Assembly: GCA_003991915.1 (NCBI GenBank)
Contig: RQTK01000915.1
Location: 26,447 to 90,446, forward strand
Direction: 5' to 3'
Source of the DNA: Elysia chlorotica
Taxonomy: Eukaryota; Mollusca; Gastropoda; Plakobranchidae
DNA length: 64,000 bases
Below are positions 26,689 through 40,524 of the stretch, piece by piece. Numbering within the stretch: position 1 is the first letter of the stretch; each line of letters starts with the position of its first letter. The notes under the pieces are model-generated. The model saw nothing but the letters and a program-made list of their open reading frames with translations, did not search any database and was not told the origin of the DNA. The position numbers were made by a program, and so were the translations under genes.

Positions 26689-28625
26689 TAGGCACTTATT
26701 TACGCATATATGACTACACATATCACTAGAAATAGAAGTCCGCTCAGTATAGCAATTTTGTAACAATCTAATGGAGGCTGGTACAAATGAGTTTTTGTAC
26801 TTGTCTGTCTGTTCTGGCCCTTTTTTCCATATCGATCTGGTACTTCTTTGTGGTATTTCTTATTATCTATGAAGAGGGTGGTTCATGTATGTCTGGTGTT
26901 GTTCATTTAGCTTCATTCAATACTTGTAAAACATACATGTTTTTAAAAGAGGTTAGTTCACAGACAATAATTTAGTAAGCTTACTTTCTTACTTTGTATA
27001 CTATTTGAGATCGGGTTTTAGATAGGTTTCCTCAAAAACATTAAATTCCAAAAGATGTTACAATTTGAATTCAGCGGACATAAACATTTTTCATAATATT
27101 GTATCGGACACTGAAAGACTTTAATTTCTTAACAAGTACCGCTGTTGATTAGCTTCAATAATGAATATGAGTAATAAAAGAAAGTTTACAATCAATAGTG
27201 AGGCCGAAATATGTGTATGTGTCAACAACTTCAACTTGAACATCTTTTATTTTTAGCGGTGTTGACTCGTTTCGTCTAAAAATTTTTTTTAAAGTCATCT
27301 CATTTGTTTTATTAACTATTAGAAAAATGTTGATGTACATAAACCAAAGCAGATAATATTACCAGGCTATTCAAAATTACAAAGGATTTTTCTACATAGT
27401 GTTGAATTATACGTTTTGTCAGGTACATTTCAAATGTAGCCCATTATATTCACATAAATTAACGAGTACTTAGCTAGTCCCACAACATAGCTGGTTATCA
27501 TTGATATTGACAAAAGCAATGACATGTTTGAAGCACACCTGGCGGTAATTTTGGTTGGTTATCTTTTCGCGAAGCTCGAAGGGGGAAAATAAAAATAAAA
27601 ATAAATAATAACACCAATAGTGTAGTGATAAAATATATAATTAAAAAAGTATCACAAGAAATAGACATGGATTATGATCGTGCAGTTCCGCCTTCGGGCG
27701 ACATTTCTTTCAAATCACGACCCAGTCTAGTTTCTACAGTGTCAGTAAGTTTTATTTGTCTTCACGCGAGGGGATTATGTAAGAAGCGGGCGATAAAGAT
27801 GCGGGCGGCTGAAACCAAAGCCGATAGTCAACAGACGTGGCCTGGCAACACTGACCCCGAGCGATCTCCTCAATCAGAATGGTAGCAACTGCAATGTGTA
27901 CATCACTTAGACAAAAAAACGAAAAACATTCGAGGTGGCTGCTCAATGAGCCAGATAGCTCAGTTAGTAGACAAGGCCAGAAAGATTAGTTCGTAGACGC
28001 TTAACTGACAATCAGGAGGTCCAAGGTTCCATCCTAGGTCAGTACCCCATGCTAGACTTGGCGTGGACTAACTGTCATCTTACCATGCTAGGCTTGGCGT
28101 GGACTAACTGCCATCTTTATATGTGTGACCACTTGATGCTTGGCGCGGCAGAAAGCTCAGTTGTTTAACTGACAATCATGTCGAAGGTTCGACCCTGGAA
28201 GTAAGCCGCTATGATTCTTCATATTTCGGGAAACCTAAGCGGGGAAGGTAAACGCTAATGACATTACCGATTAAATATATGGCGCAGGATTGATTGATAA
28301 TAAATATGGGTGATTTACAGACTTGGTTTTTCTTTTGCTTCTAAACACATTCAAGAATGACTCTTGGGAAAACTTATAATCGAAACCACAGTTTCGTACA
28401 TGTACTTAACGGATCTAAGCATGAATTGAAAAATTTGCTATATAAATAAGTAGACCTTACGAGCGAGCAATAATTATAATTTTTTCGAAAGACCAATATT
28501 GCCCTGTTAATCCATTTTTAATCAAAGCAGTGGGCTGTTGCAGAAAGTGCGACTGGGATTACCAGATAAAGTTAAACATCAGATGCACAGTCGGACCGTC
28601 TACCTGACAAGCAATCCGCCCGGCG

Positions 28626-28692
<67 letters not shown>

Positions 28693-31651
28693 TCTCTCTC
28701 TATCTCTTTTTCTCTTCCTGAAGTTATTTGAAGGTGAAAGGTTATTTCGTCATTTCCATTTTAATTTCTGTTTTGTTGCGCTACGAATGGCTCACAAACA
28801 AGTGATTTCCTGCGAAATTAGTTCTTTCTTATGACACATCCATGATCGCGGCGACCCTTGAAGATCCCTGTGCTGTGATTCGGCGACAAACAAATACAAA
28901 ATTGGGGCATCTGGGTGAAACGGATGCTAGCCTGCTGTGAATCCTACCACGACAGCCAGAGCAGTACCATTGTAAGAGTTGGTATGCTGTTCCTTAGCGT
29001 CCAACGTCAGCACTATAAAGACTATACCATGGACGGGCCCCAATATTAACGTCTCACAAGTTTACGTTTATGTAACCACAGAAAATGGGTTTTCGTAACT
29101 TGTTAGTGTAACCACGAGTTAAAGTCGCGATGAACGGGCACTACGCACATTACCACATTGTTTGCTCTGGGATAGAGCATCATGTATGATAAACATTTCA
29201 AATACGCCTATACCAAGCTTAACTGACTGGCACGTACATCAAACGGACGCGGACGAGATAGCTCAGTCGGTAGAGCGAGGAGGCTTCTAATAAGACACAG
29301 ATGTGACAGAAAATCACTCACAAAAAATAATAAAACCATAACTACAATTCAATTACTATACATCTCAAATCAAGTTCTTTTGATACTCATGCATGAAATG
29401 AGTAGAAGGCTAAAAATCCTATTAAATTGTTGCATCGTCAGGCACTTGCTGTATCCAGAAGGTATTTTTACAGACTTAACTTAAGTAAGCATATGACTAT
29501 TGATTGTTGTACTTAAAAAAATTCATTTACAATCAACTTATCAAGACAAAATAAATTCAATTGCTTTGATAAATAACTTATATCAGTCCTAGCAAACTTG
29601 AAAAAATAAAATAACCGCGCCTTTTTTCGATAATCATTTTATGATCATACAATTATCTCAAATGCATTATGTACATGACCTTTTAAAATTTGTGCATGAG
29701 ACTAGGTAGGGCTGTAAATTGCATCATTCCTTTTGCATTTAGTTAAAATACTAAATTTATAAGTTAAATCAATATTGAGCACATGAAAGACACACGCCAG
29801 CTCTCATTTGAATAAAATAAAAAAAAAAATAATAAAAAAACAACGTCAAAGAAACATTGATTTCATTTGCCTGAGTCAGATAGAAAGCGATAAAAATGCA
29901 AACCACAGGGGATCCGTCTTAGATACTTCGAAGTAAATGTATTCTCTTTTTAAAATAGACCTTAATGCCTTAGCGCGCAGATCCAATGAGGAAGTAGACA
30001 TTCTTAACCAATCACGATCACTGGTTGCAAATCTATACACTCCAGCAATGTTTGGCCAGGCGAACGACAATATATTCATTTAATTATTTTTTTTAATTTT
30101 AGAGGGGGGGGGGGGGCGTGTCAAATAAGAATGCGGAAGACATTTGAGAAAGTAGTGTAAGCGACTAGAAGGCAACTGGTAGTATATGTATGTAAAAGCA
30201 CTGCCCGGAAACATGCACAGAACATAGCAATCAACATAGGATTCTTAGAAACTAATAAAAGATTACAAAGCTTAGTTATCTGGGTTTAATATGTAAAGCA
30301 TCTCTAACTTAGGCCAGTACACAGTCTTCAGCTTGCAGGTCGAGAGAAGATTACATCTTTGTTCTTATAAAAATTCTATACGTAAGGCAATGCTATACAT
30401 AAAGCAATCGAGACGTCAATATCCCTTAACGACGCACGTTGGAATCGATCGCTACTGGCAATGTGTAAACAATAGGCTAACTTGCGCCCGCGGTACAATA
30501 TTCATTTAAATGCAAAAAGAAGACCAGCTGCTGCGCTTCTCCGCGTCATAGCTTTTCTCACCCAGTCCCAAAGGTCTCAGTCCCTATTGGACTCCTGAGG
30601 TAAATAATATTGTCGCTTCGCCTTGGGCTTGGGCATAATCCCCACATTCCCAAATCCTAAACCAGTGTACAAGGGTAAACAAACCTAGAGTAATCGATTT
30701 GCCTCACTGTAATTGCTTATTGTGTTTTTGCCAGCCGATGTTAAATTTGGGTTTTGTTGGGGCGTGGTCTCTCCCAGTATAGACAGGATTTACCGCGCTT
30801 CAACTTCGCTGACTCACACAGGGCAGGGTCCAATGTAAAGCGCACGCCTTCTATTCGGGAGATCGTGGCTTCGGGCCCCGCTCAAGCCGCCGCGTTTTTC
30901 CTCACTGGTTGAATAGGGTCCAGCCAAGCCCAGGGTACCTGCTATGTGGTCCCGTCGCCGTATGAGATATTTTTTTTAGACCTAGGAGCTACTAATATAG
31001 GTTAGTTCGCTTTCTCCCACAAAAGATGATTCAAGCCTGGAGCGACGATTGGGGCTGTATGAGCTTGTGTTGCCTTCATCATAATTATCATGTGGCCTCT
31101 TCAATACTCACAGATCATATCCTCGTTCTCGGCTACAGTTGTAAATTGATTAAATCTTTTAGATCCGTAAGTTCACCATAAACGACCGTTTGGTAGGTGA
31201 TTTTTTCGAGAGGAGATGCGAATAAGAGATTTTTTAAAAAAAATTAATTAATTGAGACTGGTGTGTTAATAAGTGACCATTCATAAATCACGTCAGCTCA
31301 AGAGAAAGCTGACTATAGCCTGACTTGGGTTAAACATTTGCACACAAAAAACTGACGTCATTTATGAATGTCCTATGTGAAAACGTCAATATCATCTCGA
31401 GAGCATGACCTTTTTAATGATATTGAAGCAGAAAAATAGAAATAAACAGATATACATGGGTAACCGTCACCATGCGTTGGTTGTGCTGTTAAACCGGTTA
31501 AAAAGAATTCGTTTTGGTTCAGTAAGAAGAATGACATTTTCAAACGAATAAAAAAAACACAACCAGCAACAAAAGATTTAGAGCGGAATAATAACTTTGC
31601 AAGTGATTGAAATAGATATGCTACGGACATTACTTAAATAATTGATGTCAG

Positions 31652-31716
<65 letters not shown>

Positions 31717-33806
31717 ATTTATGTATACAGTTCACGACCTCACTCCATCCCACCAACTAATCTAAGTTTGACTTCTTTTGCACGCACATATTACACGGTA
31801 AAGTAACAACATGTGGGGACGCACATAAAATCGAACTAGTCAGGTCTAGAGGGTAAACGGACGAACGTTACTGTGCCCTATATCAATGTAAAAATCAGAC
31901 ACCAATTCACTTCGCTAAGAAGTTGCCAGCCCCACCCCGCCTTTCTGTGTCTCTACTTGGTTAGAGGTAGTGAGACAAGCGCTTACAGCACTTAGCCAGC
32001 CACTATCACGACACGGTTGGGCAAAAGCTGCGACGCGCTTCATGTGTCCCCTGGGCTCCCTGTTCCTGTTTTCACGCTAAGCTCTTTTCAGTCGTCCAGA
32101 TCGTCCAGATAGATCGTGGAGCTAACTTGCCAGGATAACAAACCTCAAGTCAACCATCCCTTACTCTCTGATCTTGACCTTTTCCTCATCGTTACCAAAC
32201 TTTCTTTGATGTAAGCCAGCAAGTCCCATCACGCAGTCCTGCAGTCTCTGCCTTGCGACGGCTATCGACAGTGTCATTTCATAGATCGCGAGCAGACGTG
32301 CTGCTAAACCGTTTTATAATCAATAAAGAAGTAAATCTAAGTGGCTGTTTCCAGGTGAATTTGTGAAGTTTTCATATGTGATCATTTTGTGAAACCTTTA
32401 ACATTTTTTTCTTTGCGGTGTTTCTAGAGTGGATAAGGCCGCACAACAACAGGCTAATCCCGATACATGTATCACGCCAGCGTATGAGTTGTTTAGAGCA
32501 GAGTAAATAGCCCTCATGCAAGCAATTGGGCGTGCGCTCAGACTAACCTTGCAGTGAATTATTGAGCAGCTTCCTCTGTGATCGTGTGACCACCGGTATT
32601 GACCAGGAGGGAAAGCCTACGCGTGAGCGGTCATCACAGGCCAGTGGCTGAGGCGCTTAGCCCAAAGGTGAGCCAATTTAGAGTTCGATTCCTTAGCTCA
32701 CCTGGAGCAGAGGCGTGCGTGGTAGTTTTTTGGTAGACTATATAACTATAATACTTATTGTCAATTATGTTCGAAACATCATTTGAATAAAAAATTGTTT
32801 TTCCTAGAATGCTCCAGCGTACGGTTAAGATCACTCTTAATCACCTCCACCACCCTCAAGTATCTTTTGTTTTTATTTCAATGGAACCCATTCATATATT
32901 TATTACCAAACCCACTAACCGCAGCTGCTCTTGATTTAACCAACATAATTTATTTTTCGTAAAACAACTTTGGGAGTATGTAAGAAGTATGTAAAAAGAA
33001 TTGCTTAAAAAAACACAACAAAAGTTTACAATAGAAATATTCGATAACGTTGAAGTAATTAAAAAAAAAAAGCAGAGAACCCAATAAAACTCGAAACTAA
33101 ATTGAAGTAAGTGTATCAGTGTGGGTAACCTGCCAGATAAACTGAGGCTCGCACACAAATTAAGAAAGCTCTAACATGAAACATTTCCTAGGTTCATTTG
33201 TTGTTGGGATACGTTCTACGTCTCTAAGTGTTACATCTCTCTGGATATTCATTACTTTTCATCATTCATCAATTGAGACAAGAAAAGGGGAAAACACACG
33301 AGAGCCTCTTAACCTGTGTGTAATGGTTAAAGCATGGCCATTATAAACATTTTAAATATTGTTCATATGATTCTTCCTGTCTTTAAGTAGGATTTTTTTG
33401 TCCGGCATGCCAAGCATGCATGAGGCTCAAAACATTGCATAATATTAATAATGCACATTAAAGTTAAAAATTTCATTTTCCTTTTCCAGGGGGGAGGGGG
33501 TGGGTAGCCCTGGGTTGAACATCGGCTTCCGACGCACGACGTCCGTGGTATCTCCGCTCTGTCTCTTGTGTGAGAGCACATAAAATTGTCAAACGTCAGT
33601 CTTGAGGCCCGTCCACAATAAAGGCTATATATTGCTGACGTTGGACGTTAAACCAATTCACCTACATCATTTTCCAGACCCACTCTTCTCCATTGCATGC
33701 TTCACAAATCATAAAATCGTGGTATTCATCTTCCTTTTCTGAGTTACATTTGCGGTAAAGTGTCTTTAGAATATTTTGTGCCAATTTATCTCTGAGATGT
33801 ATATAG

Positions 33807-33850
<44 letters not shown>

Positions 33851-36276
33851 GAGAAAGAGGGAGAGAGAGAGGGAGGGAGAGAGAGAGGGAGAGAGAGAGA
33901 AAGCAACGTTCAAACAAAATGAGCGCATGTACTTAATGTCGACTAATTTTGTAACCAATAGAAAAACAGTAAATTTTATATATTTTAGTGAGTTTCAACA
34001 AAGCACACGTTGAAAGGACTGAGACACAGAGACATAGATCATACAATAAGGAAAGAAAACAAAACAAATTAATACAGAAAAAGTAATCATATAAACATTG
34101 AGTGACACTCTTTTGTCGTGGCTAAAAAATGAACATGAAAATCCTTTTAGCTGTAGGAATGCCCAATTTAAAAACTGAATGGCGAGAAACATACTTAAAT
34201 ACATTTGAAGATTTAAAACACAATGACGAGCAACACAGACGTGGACTGGGAGATTGCCAAAACAGCATTATCATTCGATGAACAAAGGCCCCCACCAAGC
34301 CTTGTGTACGAGGGTCGAGGAGATTGGGTTTGTGGTCACTTCTATTGGTTCAAACAAATTCCATCGAGATACCTACAGTATTACATTTTGGATTATTGTT
34401 TTTTTTTTATTCCAAACGCTTTGTTTGCTATTCTATTTGTAGCCATGGCGGAAATTGAGTAAGACGTTCGCGTCCTTGTCCAATCGCGACTCTTGTGGTA
34501 TGTTAATGATAAAGCAATTCAACAACCCACTCGAATTAGTCTTTATAAATGTATTGAGTCCTACTCAATCAAAAACTTTATGACAAAGAGTGAGAAATTA
34601 CATTATCGTGTTAGTCTTATGTTGAAACAGCGGCGATCAACTACTGTAATATACAGACCGATTTAAAAATCTCAGCAAAGTACAAGTCGCAATTTCTTAA
34701 GAAGATTGACTTGTATCGGGCGCCAGGTATAACCAGATAATTTTGCTCGTGCGTTTCTATCAGGAGATATGATGCGGGGCGGTCACAATACCGGGCTTTG
34801 CCGCGTTCCAATCCATATCGAACTGACTTTCTCCGTACTGCTTATGTCGGTTTCAGTAAAATCCTGATACCTTCGCCCTGTCTGTCATGTGTAACAGCAC
34901 GTAAAATTGCTAAAAGTTTTAGAAATTGCCCACGATATTGCTTAGTTGCTCATGCTGGACGTAAAGGTTTCAAACAGACTTAAAAAGAAATAATACACTA
35001 GGTATGGAGATGAGAGATGGGGGTGGGCCACAGATTTCTATTAATAGCAATCTGTGGGGTGAACTAAGGGGAGACCAACCTGAGTGCTGTGATATCACTG
35101 GTCCGTTCTGCTCCTGTACAACCGGCGCAGGTGTAGCCACTGATCCCTCGGCCTCAGCATGGAGCCCTCCAGCAGCGCTAGAGCCGTCGTCGCCGGACCG
35201 GCTCACATCTCCAGAACCTGCTGCTCCAACACTGCCTTCTCTGGGGCCACTTTCTCCTCCAGCTTTCCCGCCGCTCAGGTTCTCGAGATCACTCTCGTTG
35301 CCGCTGGCAGCCTCCTCACTGCCGACACTAGTTTGGTCGCCGCTTGGTGGAGCGGCAGCGCGCGTCACGGTGTTCACAAGGTAGCCGCCGTGCTCTTTGA
35401 ATAGGCACCTACCTTGGCAGTGGAACAGGTAGCAGTAACGGTCACCCTAGGGGAGAGAAGAAAAAAAACAACACATCTCTAAGAGCAGCACGTATTTATC
35501 ACATGTAGTACTAGTAGTACAAGAAGAAAATAATGGATCTGCACACACGAAGAGTGGCTGCAAGGATTGATCACCCTCAGACAACATAAATTTTAGGTTG
35601 TATGTTCATATAATAGAGCAGACAGACAAGCAGGCAGAGGGGTAGGTGGCTTTTGTTGTTGGCATAATTAACATGAACTATACTGTTGGAGTTGCTATGT
35701 CTGTACTTGGAGCTTGTCCCAACTTTATTTTCGAAATGCAGTTTTTTTTATTGACTGGATAAAATTTCAATTCAATTCAAACCTGTTGGCTGACAATAAC
35801 ATGGGCAGACTATTTGTTTAAGAGTGATGGCGAGACAGGTCTCATATCGACTTAATATTGAAAGTGTCAAGGCTCGTTTCAAAATCATGATAGCGAATAA
35901 GCATTCCGTTATTACATGTGAAAGATATTGTATGGTGCAGCAAGTGAGAAAGGGGAAAAGGACTCGAACTTCAGGCCCATTATCGATCTCTCTGATGTAC
36001 TGGATGATCATAAAAAGTAGGCCTTATAAACAAATAACAACAATAAAAAGAGTATTATAGTGTAAAGATTAGTTTTAGATCAGCGTGAACAGAATTGAAC
36101 ACCAACATGTTTGTTCACTGATCCATGGTACTGGTCAATACGTCAACAACGGACACCGTAGAGCATATCAAAGGCTATGATCAAGCCAAGCACAGCTTCG
36201 GTAATATGCACTCTGCTTTATTATGATTCAACTACCGTAGTCTCGTCCACCGAATGATAAGATCTTGACCAGCGCA

Positions 36277-36363
<87 letters not shown>

Positions 36364-36466
36364 CAAAGAGAGGGGGGAGAGATTGAGAAATGGAGAAGAG
36401 AGAAAAGGGATGGAGGGGGGAGAGACTGAGAAAAAAAGCGTGCGAGAAATAAAGGGAAAGAGAAGA

Positions 36467-36535
<69 letters not shown>

Positions 36536-37494
36536 CAGTGAACTTGGGAAATGATGACCGTCTGACCTTTTCATTGCATATCCCCTCCAACAATCTTTCG
36601 AGTAGCGGTTACACTTACATTGTGTATTACTGTAACGTTGATTTGATAAAGTATGTCCCTGTTGTAGGTCAATTGTTGAAGAATTATAGTTCACGTGGAC
36701 TCGGACACACTTTCTTACCACTATTAATAAAATAATGATTACTGTACTATAAATCGTTGGTAGAAACGCAATAGTTTTAACTTTATTCATAAACACCCCG
36801 TTTGAGGGTTAGGAAAGCCCAAGAATGTCCAGATCTAAATCGGTACTTGACATTTATATTGATCTATAATGGATCTCAACAACAGCAAAATAACAGCGCT
36901 CGCTGTGGCAAGATGTAACAACACGACTAGAAGTATAAACATTACCCTCTCAACAAAAAACAAACAATCCATCGATAAATCCTGTATCACTGTACTGCGC
37001 TCTAAAGCACAGGTCTATTAATCTCTAGGCATATCTATCTATATCAAGAAAGCCTGAGAAAGGTCCGGAATTGGCGGATTCTAGCGTATATAATTATTCA
37101 TTAACACTTCTCGCCCCCTCTCTTCTTCTTAATCTTTCCACACGCATGACGCTATGCATCTTCCTTGTGTACGCACTATTGTAGGGAATTTCCAAAAGTT
37201 TGAGTAGGTAAAAGCTTTTATATTATTTATTACAAGCTGGGGTCCCGTTTATACAAACAGTTTGAATACAGTGTAATTGTCTGTAAACCGATTCTTTTTT
37301 TAAAGGGGAACTTTTAGACCCCATGCCATCACTTTATATAATATTTGCTTCCTCCTTTTTTATTAAATGAAATTATCTTTTCTCTTCTTTTTTTTTTTTA
37401 AATTTCTTTCTTTCTCTCTCTTTTTTTCTTCTCATTATATATTCCTCCTTTAAAAATGTCATTATTATTACTTATTTTTCTTTTTTTTTAATTA

Positions 37495-37529
<35 letters not shown>

Positions 37530-39115
37530 TTTGTATGTATTTTATATCTAGACAGCTACGCTACTGCTGCTAATAATGGAAAGATTTTACCCCTTGAAGC
37601 ACATGGTTTGATTAATGTCTCCTAGGTTCCTCTAGGGATTCCAATGCGGCGACTGATCCCAAGACTAACGTCTGACAATTGTAAGTGCTGCCACGCATGA
37701 GAGAGGGCGGGGATACCATTTAGAGGGGACTAAAATCGGAAGAAGAAAAAAGCTGCCGATCGTGGAACTCGAACCTCGCACTTCCTGAACTGAAGACCAA
37801 TGGTCGAGCTAATTCGCCCTCCGCGCAAGTGCGGTGCAACTGAAAGCAATCACAAAATGAAGGTGCTGAATTTGATATAAGATCTAGAATCTAAATCTAT
37901 ATAACCCTTTTTAATTAGTTAAGCCTAAATTGTAGACCTAGAAAGATCGCTCAAGTAAGCCAAGATTTTAGATTCAGATAGATTGCTTAAGTAAGCCTAG
38001 ATTCTAGATCTAGATTGCTAAAGTCCAGCGGTAGAGGCATCAATGCCATTAGAAAATCCGGTAGTCAACGATGCTTTGACTAACCAAGTCTAGATCTAGT
38101 TATTATAAAAGACGATCCGGAAATCTAAAGGCGCACTACTTTTATTTTTAATTATAAACAATTTATGAAAAAATAAATCAATAACAAAGGACCAGGTAAA
38201 CAAAGTATTTAGTAATATTTAGCTTCTGTGAAAATTTCATAATTATAGGTTGAGCCGTCTTCGAGCCTTATGAGAAGAACCCCTCGATTCTACTAAAATA
38301 TATAGGCCCTATATAGATTTTAAAACAGAAGGTATGTAGATATAAAGGTTCTAGCACAAGAGCGTACCAACCTGCGCAATATGTATGCGAGCTGATGGGA
38401 AACGGTTAATCAAACGTCGAGTAGTTTCTAGTATTTTCTCCAAGTCGGTAACAGCCCATTTTGGTGACTATGTTAGTATGTAGTGGCCTACTCGTAAGAA
38501 ATATCATACTTACCTTCAGTCACAATTATGCGTCATTATTTTATTCGTGATGGTGAGGGTTTTCTTTTTCCAACAGTGGAATTAGACGGTTGAGCGGTAA
38601 AGCGTGTAGGCGCCATGTATAAATATAATACATATCACTCAATCAAGTCTGAATTTCACTAGTTAAATCAGACCACAATAAATAATTTAAAACGCATGTG
38701 ACGTTGAACGTACCATGTTGTTGTTGTTTTTTAAACCAGGACAAGAAGTATTATATGCATTGTTAAAATCAATAACATCAACAACGACAGTAATCCGAAT
38801 CGATTTCAAATTTAGAGGGGTTGCTGCAATGTAGTCGAGATTTACAATAACAAAGAAATCACTTGTCACGTGAAATAACCAAAACTAACACCTCAGCTCA
38901 CGGCAAGCGGTTGGCCTCAGAAGACCGCCATTCTATTATACATGCATATTTAACAGTAAAAGAACAACTAGTGAACTTATAAAATCAAGCTGCAAAATAA
39001 TTGCATGTGTTCATAATCTTAATATCGAAGAAATAAAACTTACCCGTTTAAAAAAAAATTAGAGAGGGACTCACCAATTCAATTCACAGAGAGAGGGGGG
39101 GTGAGAAAGATAGAC

Positions 39116-39176
<61 letters not shown>

Positions 39177-39698
39177 TATTTATTTCAAAATCATGCTCTA
39201 CACTGGATGTGGAGATTTATGACTCGTAATGCGACCAAGAAACTTGGTTTTCTTGACTTCTGTCGCGCCAGGTTGATTTCATTCACCACGTGAAAAGCTT
39301 TTACCTTAAAATTTATTTCACAATACGTTCTTATTATATTTGCCTTAACGACTTAGCAGAAGTTTGGGGATTCATAAAATAAAGGCAAAGCTTTATTTTA
39401 CATTACTGAGATAAGATTAAGTTTATTTATTGTCTCTAACATCAAAACATTTCAGTTATCCTCCATTCATAGAAAGTTGCCCAACATTAGCCTTCGTTTT
39501 AATTAAAAATGGATTATATTATTGGATTCGAAACCTTATTCTTGTATTTGAACAGCTTTTACGAAAGTATTACGAAGAAGTCTTGAAAATATAAATTGAA
39601 AGGTGAGCAAGAAATAAAATAGTATTACTTATAGTCCAAAAATGCAACAACAACACTAGGTTATGAGAAGCAACATCATAGTATTCGTAGAAGTAGTC

Positions 39699-39797
<99 letters not shown>

Positions 39798-40319
39798 CAA
39801 TGGCATCCATAAATACATTGTGTACTCAAAGTACTCATGTGTGTTGAATTTGTTGCGGAGCGTCCAAATTCAGCTCAATAAAGGTTATATATTCTCACTT
39901 GTGGACGGGTTCCACAATTTACGCCTGACAGGTTTACAGGCTGCCATATAGAGATGGAGCGGAGATGCAATGCCTCCTGACATCGAGATCAACTGAACAA
40001 GTTGGGGACGAAATCGGACATATTAAAATATAATTGTACCCTATTAATGGGTATCGAACCAGAGACCTCCGGATCGAGAGACCAGTGATCTACCATTTGA
40101 GCCACTTAACTCCTCCGTGTCACTGTTTCATACTTTATAACGCTTTCCCTCTTAAGTTCTTAGTCAATTGTTTTCCTTTCAATTCAAATAATCATGTATC
40201 AAGGTCTAACTATAATGATAGTCAACATATGACCTTGAATTTCAGTGCAAACTAATTCTCACGAGATTAGTTTGTCCTGTGAGGGAGTTTGTCAAGGGCG
40301 CAGTGAGTATGACCTGCTA

Positions 40320-40356
<37 letters not shown>

Positions 40357-40478
40357 CAGATGTTCTTGTTGTTGAGTTGGTTTCACGTCCAACATCAGCA
40401 CTATATAGGCTATATTGTGGACGGGCCCCAAGACTGACGTCTGACACACACGAGACAGGGTGCGGATGCCATGACTGA

Positions 40479-40524
<46 letters not shown>

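Noticed and set aside
27950-28260. CRISPR-like or satellite array from the repeated CTTGGCGTGG unit
   Set aside because: Only two tandem units inside a tRNA-like SINE; there is no array.
36221-36796. 191-residue Ser/Leu-rich open frame
   Set aside because: Produced by the GA/CT microsatellite; no start context or non-repeat coding content.
37750-37840. Genuine tRNA gene
   Set aside because: A and B boxes are present, but arms do not pair into a cloverleaf and the segment is part of a dispersed repeat (also at 61468).
39570-39838. Poly-Tyr and poly-Thr open frames
   Set aside because: Different frames of the same AGT repeat.
40030-40120. Genuine tRNA gene on the minus strand
   Set aside because: Acceptor ends do not pair and SINE-type sequence lies next to it.
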